From positions 1,328,178 through 1,392,177 of the forward strand of contig NZ_JAPDOB010000001.1 in assembly GCF_026013565.1 (NCBI RefSeq): a stretch of 64,000 nucleotides of DNA, in the 5' to 3' direction. The DNA comes from Sphingomonas arvum (GTDB lineage Bacteria > Pseudomonadota > Alphaproteobacteria > Sphingomonadales > Sphingomonadaceae). Shown here in pieces: positions 27,059 through 36,220 of this stretch; within the stretch, counting starts at the first letter, position 1, and every line of letters begins with the position of its first letter. The notes beneath the pieces are model-generated. The model did not search any database. It had not been told where the DNA came from and was given only the letters and a program-made list of their open reading frames with translations. The translations under genes and the position numbers were made by a program.

Positions 27059-28237
27059 ATGATCCGATCCCTGCTGCTTGCTACTTCCGCCACTGGCCTC
27101 CTCGCGACGGCTGCGCCCGCCGCGGCGCCGCCGTTCGATACGCCGGCTAAGGTCGCTTACCTGCTCGACCTGTCATCGGGTGCCGAGCTGCTCAACAAGA
27201 ACGCCGACGTGCGCATGCCGCCGGCCTCCATGGCCAAGATGATGACCACGGAAGTGGCGTTCGAGCTGATCGACCAGGGCAAGCTGCCGCTGTCCAAGAT
27301 GTGCACGGTCCGGCCGGAAACGTGGCAGCGCTGGCATGGCCCGCAGGCCGGCTCCACCATGTTCCTCAGCGTGAACGAGCAGGTCAGCGTCGAAAACCTG
27401 CTTCACGGTATTGTGACCCTGTCCGGCAATGATGCCTCTGTCGTGCTGGCGGAGTGCATCGCGGGCACGGAGCAGGCCTTCGCCGGTCAGATGAATGCAT
27501 TGGCGCAGAAGTTGGGCCTGAAGAACAGCCACTTCGGCAATGCCAACGGCTGGCCGGACGAGGGCGTCACCTACGTGACCGCGCGCGACCTGGCCGGGCT
27601 TGCGCGGGCGTCGATCGAGCGCCACCCGAAGCTCTACAAGCAGTTTTACGGGCAGCCGAGCTTCACCTGGGGCAAGACTCTGGGTTCTGGCCAGGACATC
27701 ACCCAGGCCAACCGCAACCCGATTCTGGGCAAGATCCCGGGCGCAGACGGTCTTAAAACCGGCCACACGGAAGAGGCCGGCTACGGCTTCACCGGCTCGG
27801 CCGAGCAGAACGGGCGCCGGCTGATCATGGTCATTGCCGGGCTCGACAGCTTCAATGCTCGGATCTCGGAATCGACCAAGCTGATGAACTGGGGCTTCAA
27901 TGCCTGGCAGACCAAGCCGCTATACGCCGCCAACGCGAAGGTCGGCGATGCGCAGGTGCAGCTGGGTAGCGAGGGCACCGTCGGTCTGATTGCGCCCAAG
28001 GCGATCGCCATCACCTTCCCGGCCGGTCTGGCCGTCGGTGATCCCCGGCTGAAGATCCGCTATGACGGGCCGCTCAAGGCACCGATCGCTAAGGGGCAGC
28101 AGGTAGCACAGCTGGTGGTCACGCTGCCGGACGGCACCGTGCAGCAAACCCCGCTGGTCGCGGCCGAAGCCGTCGAGGAAGCTGGCTTTCTAGGCCGGTT
28201 CTGGGCCGGGCTGAAGCAGATGCTGGGGATGGCTTGA
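27059..28237 (+). CDS. D-alanyl-D-alanine carboxypeptidase (DacA/DacC, PBP5-like)
   Basis: The 392-residue periplasmic penicillin-binding protein trims the terminal D-Ala from peptidoglycan pentapeptides. After a signal peptide (about residues 1-22) come the active-site SMAK (57-60), SGN (122-124) and KTG (233-235), then a beta-rich C-terminal domain and an amphipathic C-terminal helix (FLGRFWAGLKQMLGM) that anchors it to the membrane. ATG at 27059 fits the signal peptide. Its stop overlaps tmk, beginning an operon-like series up to ~33.4 kb. Confidence 0.95.
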   Translation: MIRSLLLATSATGLLATAAPAAAPPFDTPAKVAYLLDLSSGAELLNKNADVRMPPASMAKMMTTEVAFELIDQGKLPLSKMCTVRPETWQRWHGPQAGSTMFLSVNEQVSVENLLHGIVTLSGNDASVVLAECIAGTEQAFAGQMNALAQKLGLKNSHFGNANGWPDEGVTYVTARDLAGLARASIERHPKLYKQFYGQPSFTWGKTLGSGQDITQANRNPILGKIPGADGLKTGHTEEAGYGFTGSAEQNGRRLIMVIAGLDSFNARISESTKLMNWGFNAWQTKPLYAANAKVGDAQVQLGSEGTVGLIAPKAIAITFPAGLAVGDPRLKIRYDGPLKAPIAKGQQVAQLVVTLPDGTVQQTPLVAAEAVEEAGFLGRFWAGLKQMLGMA

Positions 28238-28854
28238 GCACAGGCCGCTTCATCTCGCTGGAAGGCGGGGAGGGTGTTGGCAAGTCGACCCAGGTCACGG
28301 CGCTGGCCGAAGCGCTGCGGCACCGGGGCAAGGACGTGCTTGTCACGCGCGAGCCCGGAGGCAGCCCGGGTGCCGAGGCAATCCGCAGCCTGCTGCTGAG
28401 CGGTGCGGGCGACCGCTGGAGCATGCGGGCGGAAGCGCTGTTGTTCGCCGCGGCCCGGGCGGATCACGTGGAGAAGACCATCCGGCCGGCGCTCGCGGCG
28501 GGGCGCTGGGTCTTATCCGACCGCTTCCTGGATTCGAGCCTTGCCTACCAGGGAGGCGCGGGAGGTCTCGGCATCTCCCAGGTACGGGCGCTGCATCGCT
28601 TCGGGAGCGAGGACTTCTTGCCGGACCGGACGCTTGTTCTGCTTCTCGCCGAGGGAGTGGAACGGGCCCGGTTGCGTGACCGCGGCGAAAGCGATCGCAT
28701 CGGTGGACGTTCGAACGCCTATCACCTAGCGGTCGAGGGAGCGTTCCGGCAAGTCGCGCGCGAAGAACCGGGCCGCGTGCGGCTGGTCGATGCCGCCGGT
28801 GCTACCACCAGCGTGACCGGTCGATTGCTGACAGCATTGGGCGACCTGCTGTGA
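28234..28854 (+). CDS. tmk: Thymidylate kinase
   Basis: The 206-residue enzyme phosphorylates dTMP to dTDP. The P-loop EGGEGVGKST (10-19), the DR motif LSDRFLDSSLAYQG and the lid region are visible. The TTG start at 28234 overlaps the carboxypeptidase stop (TTGA) and sets the P-loop at the family's usual position. Its stop overlaps holB by 4 nt; tmk-holB is a conserved pair in bacteria. Confidence 0.96.
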   Translation: MSTGRFISLEGGEGVGKSTQVTALAEALRHRGKDVLVTREPGGSPGAEAIRSLLLSGAGDRWSMRAEALLFAAARADHVEKTIRPALAAGRWVLSDRFLDSSLAYQGGAGGLGISQVRALHRFGSEDFLPDRTLVLLLAEGVERARLRDRGESDRIGGRSNAYHLAVEGAFRQVAREEPGRVRLVDAAGATTSVTGRLLTALGDLL

Positions 28855-29828
28855 GGTTGTTCGGGCATGACGCGGAGGTGGCGGCCTTCCGCTCCGCGCT
28901 CGACAGCGGCGCCATTCACCATGCCTGGCTCCTTGCCGGCCCGCGTGGGGTCGGCAAGAACCTGTTCGCCACCCAGGCTGCTCAGCGGATCCTCGCCCAA
29001 GCGGCGGGGCCGGCGGTCGCTTCGCCGGAACTGGAGACGCCCGCCGAGCACCCGGTGGCGCGCCTGTTCGCCGCCGGCAGCCATCCCGACTTCCGCAGGC
29101 TGCAGCGCGAGGAGAACGACAAAGGCGACCTGCGGCGGAACATAACCATCGCGCAAGTCCGCAAGCTGATCGACTTCTTTGCGCTGCAACCCGCGCTATC
29201 GGACTGGCGCGCCGTGGTGGTCGACAGCGTGGACGACCTAGAGCCGTCCGGCGCCAATGCCCTACTCAAGATGCTCGAGGAGCCGCCGGGGCGGAGCATC
29301 TTCTTTCTGGTGAGCCATTCGCCCGGCCGCCTGCTGCCGACCATCCGCTCGCGTTGCCGGCTGTTGAACTTCGGTCCGCTTTCCGAGGACGCGATGACGG
29401 CAGCTCTAGCCCAAGCGCTTCCCGAATCGTGCGGAGGGGAGCGCGCCGCGCTGGTGCCGCTCGCTCGCGGCAGCGTCGGGCGCGCACTCGCCTTTGCCGA
29501 GCTCGACCTCGCTCCGCTCCAGGCGGACGCGACCGCCATGATGCGCGACGGAGACCCGTCCAACCTGCATCGCTCCCGCTTGGCGCAGGCGCTCAGTGGC
29601 AAGGCGGCTGCTCCGCGTTATGCCGCGTTCCTCGAACTGCTCCCGGCGATCGTCGCCGATCACGCGCGCGGCACGGACGGGGGGCGCCGTCGGCGGGCGC
29701 TGAAAGCCTATGAGCAGGTGCGCGACGTCACGGCGTTTGCGCCGCGCCACTCCTTGGATCCGGGCGCCACGCTGTTCCAGCTCGGCACCATTCTCGCCTC
29801 CGTTGCCGGGGAGGAGCGAGGCGGGTAG
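28851..29828 (+). CDS. holB: DNA polymerase III subunit delta'
   Basis: The 325-residue clamp-loader subunit has the AAA+ fold with the characteristic non-hydrolysing P-loop GPRGVGKN near residue 27 and the sensor region ANALLKMLEEPP near residue 142, followed by SRC (IRSRCRLL). It lacks a visible zinc-binding cysteine cluster, as in many alphaproteobacterial versions. GTG at 28851 overlaps tmk. metG starts 10 nt after its stop. Confidence 0.95.
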   Translation: MRLFGHDAEVAAFRSALDSGAIHHAWLLAGPRGVGKNLFATQAAQRILAQAAGPAVASPELETPAEHPVARLFAAGSHPDFRRLQREENDKGDLRRNITIAQVRKLIDFFALQPALSDWRAVVVDSVDDLEPSGANALLKMLEEPPGRSIFFLVSHSPGRLLPTIRSRCRLLNFGPLSEDAMTAALAQALPESCGGERAALVPLARGSVGRALAFAELDLAPLQADATAMMRDGDPSNLHRSRLAQALSGKAAAPRYAAFLELLPAIVADHARGTDGGRRRRALKAYEQVRDVTAFAPRHSLDPGATLFQLGTILASVAGEERGG

Positions 29829-29838
29829 GGCGGGCGCA

Positions 29839-31335
29839 ATGTCCAAGCCCTTCTACATCACCACCGCGATCAACTATCCGAACGGCCGCCCGCACATCGG
29901 GCACGCCTACGAAGCGATCGCCGCGGACGTGATCGCCCGTTTCCAGCGGACGCAGGGCCGCAACGTCTTCTTCCAGACCGGCACCGACGAGCATGGCCTC
30001 AAGATGGCCCAGGCCGCTCGCTCGGAAGGCGTGGAACCGATCGAGATGGCGGACCGAATGGTCTCCATTTTCAAGGAGATGGATGAGCTTCTCAACATTT
30101 CCTATGATCGGTTCATCCGCACCACTGAGCCAGCGCACCACAAGGCCAGCCAGGCGATCTGGCGCGCGATGGCGGACCAGGGCGACCTGTACCTGGGCCG
30201 CTACGAGGGCTGGTATTCGGTTCGGGACGAGGCCTTCTACGAGGAAGCCGAGCTGACGGCGGCCGAAGGCGGCCTGAAGCTCTCGCCGCAGGGCACGCCC
30301 GTGGAGTGGACCGTCGAGGAAAGCTGGTTTTTTCGGCTCTCGGCATATCAGGACCGCCTGCTCGCGCTCTATGCCGAGCGGCCCGACTTCATTCGTCCCG
30401 AAAGCCGCCGCAACGAGGTGCTGCGCTTCGTGGAAGGCGGCCTGCAGGATCTGTCCGTCAGCCGGACCAGCTTCGACTGGGGCGTGCCGGTTCCGGACAG
30501 CCCGGGCCACGTCATGTACGTCTGGCTTGACGCCCTGACCAACTACATCACGGGCGTCGGCTATCCCGACGGCGGCGAGCGCTGGGAGCGGTATTGGCCG
30601 GCCGACATCCACCTGATCGGCAAGGACGTGGTCCGCTTCCACGCGGTCTACTGGCCGGCCTTCCTGATGAGCGCCGGAATCGAGCTGCCGCGGCAGGTGT
30701 TCGGGCACGGCCACGTGCTGCTGCGCGGCGAGAAGATGTCCAAGAGCGCGGGGAACGTCGTTGATCCGCTTGAGATGGCACGGCGGTTCGGCACCGATGC
30801 CCTGCGCTACTTCCTCATGCGGGAGATCAGCTTCGGACAGGACGGAAGCTATTCCGACGAGGCGATCGTCACCCGCTGCAACGCAGAGCTGGCGAACAGC
30901 TTCGGCAACCTGGCGCAGCGCACCTTCTCCATGATCGTCAAGAACTTGGACGGCGTTGTTCCCTCGGCCGGAGAAGACCCCCCGGACCAGGCGCTGTTGG
31001 CCCAGGTGCGCGATGCCCTGCTCGTCACGCGGGAACGGTTCGACGCGCTGGACTTCAGCGGCGGGCTGGACGCTTGGATGAGCGCGGTCTTCGCCGGCAA
31101 CGCTTACGTCGACGCTCAGGCGCCATGGGCCCTCCGCAAGACCGATCCGGCGCGCATGGCCGCGGTGCTCGGCACGCTTGCCGCCGCCGTGGAGCAGCTC
31201 ACGGGCGCGGTCGTCCCTATCATTCCCCAATCGGCCGAGCGCCTGCTGGCCTATCTGGCCGAGGGCAGGGAGGCGGGCCGCCTGGCGGCTCCCCAGCCCC
31301 TGTTTCCACGGCTGGAGCTGGAGCCGGGGGCGTGA
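29839..31335 (+). CDS. metG: Methionine--tRNA ligase
   Basis: The 498-residue class I synthetase charges tRNA-Met. The HIGH motif appears as PHIGH (18-22) and KMSKS at 299-303. It is the short form without the C-terminal tRNA-binding EMAP-like domain, and no CxxC zinc knuckles are seen in the connective peptide. ATG at 29839 sits next to the N-terminal 'KPFYITTAINYPNG' motif; the frame is open further upstream only over holB. It overlaps tatD by 4 nt (GTGA). Confidence 0.97.
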   Translation: MSKPFYITTAINYPNGRPHIGHAYEAIAADVIARFQRTQGRNVFFQTGTDEHGLKMAQAARSEGVEPIEMADRMVSIFKEMDELLNISYDRFIRTTEPAHHKASQAIWRAMADQGDLYLGRYEGWYSVRDEAFYEEAELTAAEGGLKLSPQGTPVEWTVEESWFFRLSAYQDRLLALYAERPDFIRPESRRNEVLRFVEGGLQDLSVSRTSFDWGVPVPDSPGHVMYVWLDALTNYITGVGYPDGGERWERYWPADIHLIGKDVVRFHAVYWPAFLMSAGIELPRQVFGHGHVLLRGEKMSKSAGNVVDPLEMARRFGTDALRYFLMREISFGQDGSYSDEAIVTRCNAELANSFGNLAQRTFSMIVKNLDGVVPSAGEDPPDQALLAQVRDALLVTRERFDALDFSGGLDAWMSAVFAGNAYVDAQAPWALRKTDPARMAAVLGTLAAAVEQLTGAVVPIIPQSAERLLAYLAEGREAGRLAAPQPLFPRLELEPGA

Positions 31336-32102
31336 CGCTGATCGACAGCCATTGCCACCTCAACTATCCGGGCCTGGTCGAGGATGAGGCCGGCGTGCTC
31401 GATCGAGCGCGCGCCCGCGGCGTCGGCGGTTTCCTGAATATCTCGACCCGGCAGCGCGAGTGGCAAAACGTTGTCTCGGCAGCCGAGCGGCACCCGGACG
31501 TATGGGCCGCGATTGGCGTCCATCCGCACGAAGCCGACCAGCACCCGGACCTCGGGGTCGACGCGCTGGTCTCGGCCGCCGCTCATCCCCGCGTCGTAGC
31601 CCTGGGTGAGTGCGGGCTCGACTACCATTACGACAAGTCGGACCGCGGCGCGCAGCAGGAGCGTTTCCGGGCGCATCTTCAAGCGGCGGCGCAAACCGGG
31701 CTGCCGGTCGTCATCCACACCCGCGACGCCGAAGAGGATACGGTCGCCATCCTGCGCGACGCACCGGGCGTGACCGGCGTCCTGCACTGTTTCACGGGTT
31801 CGCGCTGGCTGGCGGAGCAGGGGCTGGCGCTCGGCTACTTCATCTCGCTGTCCGGCATCGTCACCTTCAGGAACGCTCGCGACCTGCAGGACACGGCGAA
31901 AGTCGTGCCAGACGACAAGCTGCTGGTGGAAACGGACTCGCCCTTCCTGGCGCCGGTGCCGAACCGCGGCAAAACCTGCGAGCCCGCCTTTGTGGCCGAC
32001 ACGGCAGCCTTCGTGGCGGACCTGCGCGGCGTGGACTCGGCGCAGCTTGCCGACCGGACCACCGAGAATTTCTTTCGGCTGTTCCACAAGGCAGCGCCAT
32101 GA
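31332..32102 (+). CDS. tatD: TatD-family metal-dependent hydrolase
   Basis: The 256-residue TIM-barrel protein carries DSHCHLNY at the start, GVHPHEA, ECGLDYHYD, VIHTRDAEEDT and VETDSPFLAP, the metal-ligand set of TatD DNases/hydrolases. Members act as 3'-5' exonucleases or have quality-control roles. GTG at 31332 overlaps metG, and metG-tatD-MBL is a common alphaproteobacterial order. The true substrate is unknown. Confidence 0.94.
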   Translation: MTLIDSHCHLNYPGLVEDEAGVLDRARARGVGGFLNISTRQREWQNVVSAAERHPDVWAAIGVHPHEADQHPDLGVDALVSAAAHPRVVALGECGLDYHYDKSDRGAQQERFRAHLQAAAQTGLPVVIHTRDAEEDTVAILRDAPGVTGVLHCFTGSRWLAEQGLALGYFISLSGIVTFRNARDLQDTAKVVPDDKLLVETDSPFLAPVPNRGKTCEPAFVADTAAFVADLRGVDSAQLADRTTENFFRLFHKAAP

Positions 32103-32863
32103 AACTTCGCGTTCTTGGCTGTGGAACGTCGTCCGGCGTCCCACGGCTCGGGAACGACTGGGGCACTTGCGACCCTGCGGATCCGCGCAACAAGCGAAGC
32201 CGCGCCGCTGCGTTGCTGGAGGTCGCCGGGACACGCATCCTGATCGATTGCGGCCCCGACATGCGCGAGCAGCTGAACGCGGCCGAAATCGGCGAGGTCG
32301 ACCGGGTGATCATCACCCACGATCACGCGGACCATCTGCATGGGATCGATGACCTGCGGCAGGTTGCGCATAATCGCGGCGACCAGGTGCCGGTGTTCGG
32401 GCGCCCAGAACTGGTGAACCGCATCGAGGAGCGCTTCCGCTACCTGTTCCACGGCAATGCGCTCTACCCGGCTGTCGCCCGGTTGGAGCCAATCAAAGAG
32501 GAGTGGCAACTGGGAGAGGCGCGGCTTCGCTTCTGCGATCAGCCGCACGGGCGCATAACCTCCCTCGGCATGCGCATCGACGAAGGCGGCAGGAGCCTCG
32601 CCTACGCGATCGACTTCCACACGATGAATCGGGCCATGACGTCACTCTATGACCGAGTGGACATCTGGGTCGCCGATTGCCTGCGGCGACGACCGCATCC
32701 CACCCACGCGCACCTCGATGCGGTGCTCGGCTGGGCGCGGGAGCTTCGAGTGGGCCAACTCTACCTCAGCCACCTCGACAACAGCATGGACTATGCCCAG
32801 CTTGCGGCCGAGCTGCCGGACTGGGCGGCGCCGGCGCATGACGGGTTGGAGATTGGCTGGTGA
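32099..32863 (+). CDS. MBL-fold metallohydrolase (PhnP-like)
   Basis: The 254-residue metallo-beta-lactamase-fold protein begins MKLRVLGCGTSSGVPRLG and contains THDHADHLHGIDDLR as the metal motif, with later ligands in IDFHT and a terminal YLSHLD. Closest relatives are PhnP-type phosphoribosyl cyclic phosphodiesterases, but no phn genes are nearby, so its substrate is open. It starts at ATG 32099, overlapping tatD by 4 nt, and overlaps the following retropepsin gene by 4 nt. Confidence 0.9.
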   Translation: MKLRVLGCGTSSGVPRLGNDWGTCDPADPRNKRSRAAALLEVAGTRILIDCGPDMREQLNAAEIGEVDRVIITHDHADHLHGIDDLRQVAHNRGDQVPVFGRPELVNRIEERFRYLFHGNALYPAVARLEPIKEEWQLGEARLRFCDQPHGRITSLGMRIDEGGRSLAYAIDFHTMNRAMTSLYDRVDIWVADCLRRRPHPTHAHLDAVLGWARELRVGQLYLSHLDNSMDYAQLAAELPDWAAPAHDGLEIGW

Positions 32864-33453
32864 GCGGAGACGAACTGCCTAACACGTTGTACCTCGTGCT
32901 GCTGCTGATGGTGTTCGCAAGTTCGCTGGCCGCCCGGCGGCTGCCGCTGAAGCAGACGGCCCAGATGGGCTTGGCCTGGGTCGGCATCTTCGCGCTGGTG
33001 CTCAGCCTGGTCGCGTTCCGCGGCGAGTGGCGGGAGCTCGGCTTGCGCCTCAAGGGCGCCGTGACGGGCACCGAGCAGCAAGCCGTCGCGGGTCCCGGCG
33101 GCGAGCTCCGCATTCCGATGCGCGACGACGGGCACTTCTGGGTTCAGGTGGAGGTGAACGGTGTCCGCAGCAACTTCCTAGTCGATAGCGGCGCGTCCAT
33201 CACGACGGTCGGCAAGGACCTGGCCGAGAGGGCTACGCTCACCCCGGGCCTGCGGGTCGCTCAAGTCGAGACGGCCAACGGCACGGTGGTCATGCACCGC
33301 GCCGATGGGTCCTTGCGGATAGGCGCGATCGCCCGCGACGAGTTCCCAGTGCTCATTGCCGACCAGCCGGGGCTGAACGTCCTGGGCATGAACTTCCTTT
33401 CGTCCCTGCGCGGATGGCGCGCGGAAGGGCGCACGCTCGTCTTGCAACCCTGA
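32860..33453 (+). CDS. Membrane-anchored retropepsin-like aspartic protease, copy 1
   Basis: The 197-residue protein has two hydrophobic helices near residues 6-22 and 36-48, then a single clan AA aspartic protease domain with NFLVDSGASITTVG (catalytic Asp in DSG) near residue 105 and the C-terminal NVLGMNFLSSL strand. It matches the TIGR02281-like family of alphaproteobacterial membrane retropepsins, which would act as dimers; natural substrates are unknown. GTG at 32860 overlaps the MBL gene (GTGA). A paralog follows 22 nt later. Confidence 0.88.
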   Translation: MSGDELPNTLYLVLLLMVFASSLAARRLPLKQTAQMGLAWVGIFALVLSLVAFRGEWRELGLRLKGAVTGTEQQAVAGPGGELRIPMRDDGHFWVQVEVNGVRSNFLVDSGASITTVGKDLAERATLTPGLRVAQVETANGTVVMHRADGSLRIGAIARDEFPVLIADQPGLNVLGMNFLSSLRGWRAEGRTLVLQP

Positions 33454-33475
33454 TGGGCAGTCCCACCTTGGCCCG

Positions 33476-34063
33476 GTGATCAACGACTTGCATCTGGGTA
33501 GCCTTTATCTGCTGATGGCGTTGATGCTTGTGGCCGGTAGCCTCATGAGCCGCCGGGGGCGGTTCGGGACAACGGTAGCGATGACCATCGCCTGGGTGAC
33601 CATCTTCGCTGCCGGGTTTGTGGTGTTCACTTTTCGGGATGACCTTGGCTACGTCGGCCAGCGCCTCAGGTCAGAGGCGACTGGAGCTCCGATCCAGGCT
33701 GGCCGGACCATCCGCATTCCAATGGCAATCGATGGCCACTTCTGGGTGAACGCGAAGGTCAACGGAGTGCCGGTCAAGTTCCTGATCGATAGCGGCGCAA
33801 CGATGACGACCGTGGATCTGGTAACGGCCGGTGAAGTGGGGCTCGCAAAGGTGCCCGCACGGGATCAGTTGGTGCGGACGGGCAACGGCGTGATCAAGGT
33901 CGCCGTTGCGCAGGCGGACACGCTAGCCGTTGAGGATCTTGTCCGGCACGACTTTCGCATGTTCGTGGCCGGCAACGATGACATCAACGTGCTGGGGATG
34001 AACTGGTTGTCTTCGTTGAAACGCTGGAGCGTGGAAGGTCGCTGGCTGATCCTTGAGGCTTGA
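33476..34063 (+). CDS. Membrane-anchored retropepsin-like aspartic protease, copy 2
   Basis: The 195-residue protein repeats the layout of the preceding gene: two N-terminal hydrophobic helices, then KFLIDSGATMTTVD near residue 103 and NVLGMNWLSSLKRW at the end. The similarity over the whole length indicates tandem duplication. GTG at 33476 is the likely start, with no strong ribosome binding site, so coupling from the upstream gene is possible. Because single-domain retropepsins dimerise, the two could form a heterodimer. Confidence 0.87.
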   Translation: MINDLHLGSLYLLMALMLVAGSLMSRRGRFGTTVAMTIAWVTIFAAGFVVFTFRDDLGYVGQRLRSEATGAPIQAGRTIRIPMAIDGHFWVNAKVNGVPVKFLIDSGATMTTVDLVTAGEVGLAKVPARDQLVRTGNGVIKVAVAQADTLAVEDLVRHDFRMFVAGNDDINVLGMNWLSSLKRWSVEGRWLILEA

Positions 34064-34131
34064 GCTAGGCGGCACCGAGCAGCGGTGATCCAGTACGGAC
34101 TTTACATAATGGCTATTATCATACTTTTGGA

Positions 34132-34953
34132 TTGCGACGCTTGAGCGGCTCGTTGTCTCTCCCTCCATCACAGCAGACGGCGCAACCGGACGCGTCGGAG
34201 GCGCTCCGCCGACTGGTTGCAGTCATGGCGCGGCTGCGAGATCCCGAACGCGGCTGCGAATGGGATGTGGCCCAGACCTTTGCGACGATCGCGCCGTACA
34301 CCATTGAGGAAGCCTACGAGGTCGCGGATGCCATCGCGCGCAACGACCTCGAAGAGCTTCGGGCCGAACTCGGTGACCTGGCACTGCAGGTCGTGTTCCA
34401 CGCGCAGATCGCCGTCGAGGCAGGACTCTTCACATTGACGGACGTGCTGAACGGCATCAGCGACAAGCTCGAGCGCCGGCATCCTCACATCTTTGGTGCG
34501 GCGGACGAAGGCGGGCACCATCTGTGGGAGCAGATCAAGGCTGAAGAGCGCGCCAGCCAGTCCGATCAGAGTGCGCTGGCGGGCGTCGCGCTGGCATTGC
34601 CGGCCCTGGAGCGGGCAGCGAAGGTGCAGAAGCGCGCCGCCCGAACCGGTTTCGACTGGCCGGACCCAAGCGGTGCGCGGGCCAAGGTCGCCGAAGAGCT
34701 GCAGGAGCTCGACGACGCAGCACCAGAGGCGCGCGAGGAAGAACTCGGCGATCTGCTGTTTGCCACCGTGAACCTCGCACGGCTCCTGAACTTAGAGCCG
34801 GAACAAGCGCTGCGAAAAGCTACGGCCAAGTTTGAGCGTCGCTTTCGCGCGATCGAAGGCAAGCCAGGTTTTGCCGCCATGACTCTGGATCAGAAGGAAC
34901 AGCTTTGGGCGGCCGTCAAAGCGACTGAAAACGGGTCCAGTTCTCTGGGCTGA
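34132..34953 (+). CDS. mazG: Nucleoside triphosphate pyrophosphohydrolase MazG
   Basis: The protein has two MazG repeats: the first with CEWDVAQTFATIAPYTIEEAYEV and the metal-binding ELGDLALQVVFHA, the second with KVAEELQELDDA and EEELGDLLFATVNLARL. It hydrolyses (d)NTPs to NMP and pyrophosphate for pool sanitation. The start is uncertain: TTG at 34132 or 34141 gives 270-273 residues; no good ATG lies nearby. The 68 nt upstream are unusually AT-rich for this window. Its last 38 nt overlap the convergent hflX gene. Confidence 0.92.
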   Translation: MRRLSGSLSLPPSQQTAQPDASEALRRLVAVMARLRDPERGCEWDVAQTFATIAPYTIEEAYEVADAIARNDLEELRAELGDLALQVVFHAQIAVEAGLFTLTDVLNGISDKLERRHPHIFGAADEGGHHLWEQIKAEERASQSDQSALAGVALALPALERAAKVQKRAARTGFDWPDPSGARAKVAEELQELDDAAPEAREEELGDLLFATVNLARLLNLEPEQALRKATAKFERRFRAIEGKPGFAAMTLDQKEQLWAAVKATENGSSSLG

Positions 34954-36220
34954 GCCTGACGGCAAGGTCCAGACATTCGCCATCCATGCGGCTCTCCAGG
35001 ACCTCGCCCCGACTGTGCAGCCAGGCGAGTCTGCTGCCCTCGCTGGCAGGCAGGCGGATATGATGAACGATGTTGCCCTTGCTCAGGCGAGCGCCGATCT
35101 GCTCCCGAAGACTCTCGATGTTCTCCCCGGTCACGGCCGATATTGGAAACACGTCGTCGCGGCGCTCGGCCTCGGCCAGCACAGCATTCCGTTCGTCCCC
35201 GGCGAGCAGGTCCAGCTTGTTCCATAGCTCGAGCCGTGGTGGCCCCTGCCCCTCCTCAAGCCCAAGTGATGCCAGAACCGTTTCAACGTCAGCCTTCTGG
35301 GCGTCCGTGTCCGGATGAGCGATGTCGCGGACGTGGAGGATGAGGTCTGCCGAACTCACCTCTTCCAGCGTCGCCCTGAATGCCGCCACCAGTTCCGTTG
35401 GCAGGTTCGACACGAAGCCCACCGTGTCGGAGAGTATGGCCTTGTCAAAGCCGGGGATCCCAACCTCACGCATGGTTGGGTCGAGCGTGGCGAACAGCAG
35501 GTCCTCGGCGAACACCTCGGCCCGGGTCAGCCGGTTGAACAGCGTCGATTTGCCCGCATTGGTGTAGCCCACGAGTGCAATAACGGGCCAGGGCGCGCGC
35601 TGGCGACGATCACGATGGAGGCCACGAGTCCGACGAACCTGCTCCAGCTCTCGCCGGATCTTCGCCATGCGATCCCGGATCAACCGCCGGTCCGCCTCGA
35701 TCTGGGTTTCACCAGGCCCACCAAGAAAGCCGAAGCCGCCGCGTTGCCTTTCGAGGTGGGTCCAGCTGCGCACCAGCCGACCTGCCTGGTAGTCAAGATG
35801 GGCAAGCTCCACCTGCAAGCGTCCTTCCGCCGTCGCGGCGCGCTCTCCAAATATCTCCAAGATCAGGCCGGTGCGGTCAATGACCTTGGCCTTTGTCCCC
35901 TCTTCCAGGCTCTTCTGCTGAACGGGCGACAGCCCCGCGTCGACCACCAGCAAGCCGGCCTCATGTTCCTCGGCGAGGCGGCCAAGCTCTTCCACCTGGC
36001 CTTTGCCGAACAGGGTCGATGGACGAGGCTGGCGGATGCGGAACGCGCGTCGACCGACCACGTCGATGCCGATGGCCTCCGCGAGGCCTTCAGCCTCCTC
36101 AAGTCGCGCTTCAACAGACCGCGCACCACCGCTGCCGCCGTCGCCGCGGTCGGGAAGGACCACCAGCGCCCGCTCGCCACGGGCTATGCCCTCTTCGCGC
36201 GAGAGGCTGAACTCACTCAC
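34916..36220 (-). CDS. hflX: GTPase HflX
   Basis: The 434-residue ribosome-associated GTPase splits stalled ribosomes after stress. It has the N-terminal HflX domain with [14 protein letters not shown] and the glycine-rich [12 protein letters not shown], then a G domain with P-loop GYTNAGKST near residue 205, G3 DTVGFV, and G4 NKLD. GTG at 36220 overlaps the hfq stop (GTGA). hfq-hflX adjacency is conserved in proteobacteria. It overlaps mazG by 38 nt at the 3' end. Confidence 0.97.
   Translation of the reverse strand: MSEFSLSREEGIARGERALVVLPDRGDGGSGGARSVEARLEEAEGLAEAIGIDVVGRRAFRIRQPRPSTLFGKGQVEELGRLAEEHEAGLLVVDAGLSPVQQKSLEEGTKAKVIDRTGLILEIFGERAATAEGRLQVELAHLDYQAGRLVRSWTHLERQRGGFGFLGGPGETQIEADRRLIRDRMAKIRRELEQVRRTRGLHRDRRQRAPWPVIALVGYTNAGKSTLFNRLTRAEVFAEDLLFATLDPTMREVGIPGFDKAILSDTVGFVSNLPTELVAAFRATLEEVSSADLILHVRDIAHPDTDAQKADVETVLASLGLEEGQGPPRLELWNKLDLLAGDERNAVLAEAERRDDVFPISAVTGENIESLREQIGARLSKGNIVHHIRLPASEGSRLAWLHSRGEVLESRMDGECLDLAVRLSPENWTRFQSL

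Noticed and set aside
29728-31230. A 500-codon frame opposite metG
   Set aside because: Antisense shadow of a well-conserved synthetase in GC-rich DNA; no recognisable motifs or ribosome binding site.
34064-34131. AT-rich spacer upstream of mazG as a sigma-70 promoter
   Set aside because: TTTACA and TATTAT/TATCAT are present but their spacing (7-10 nt) does not fit a promoter.
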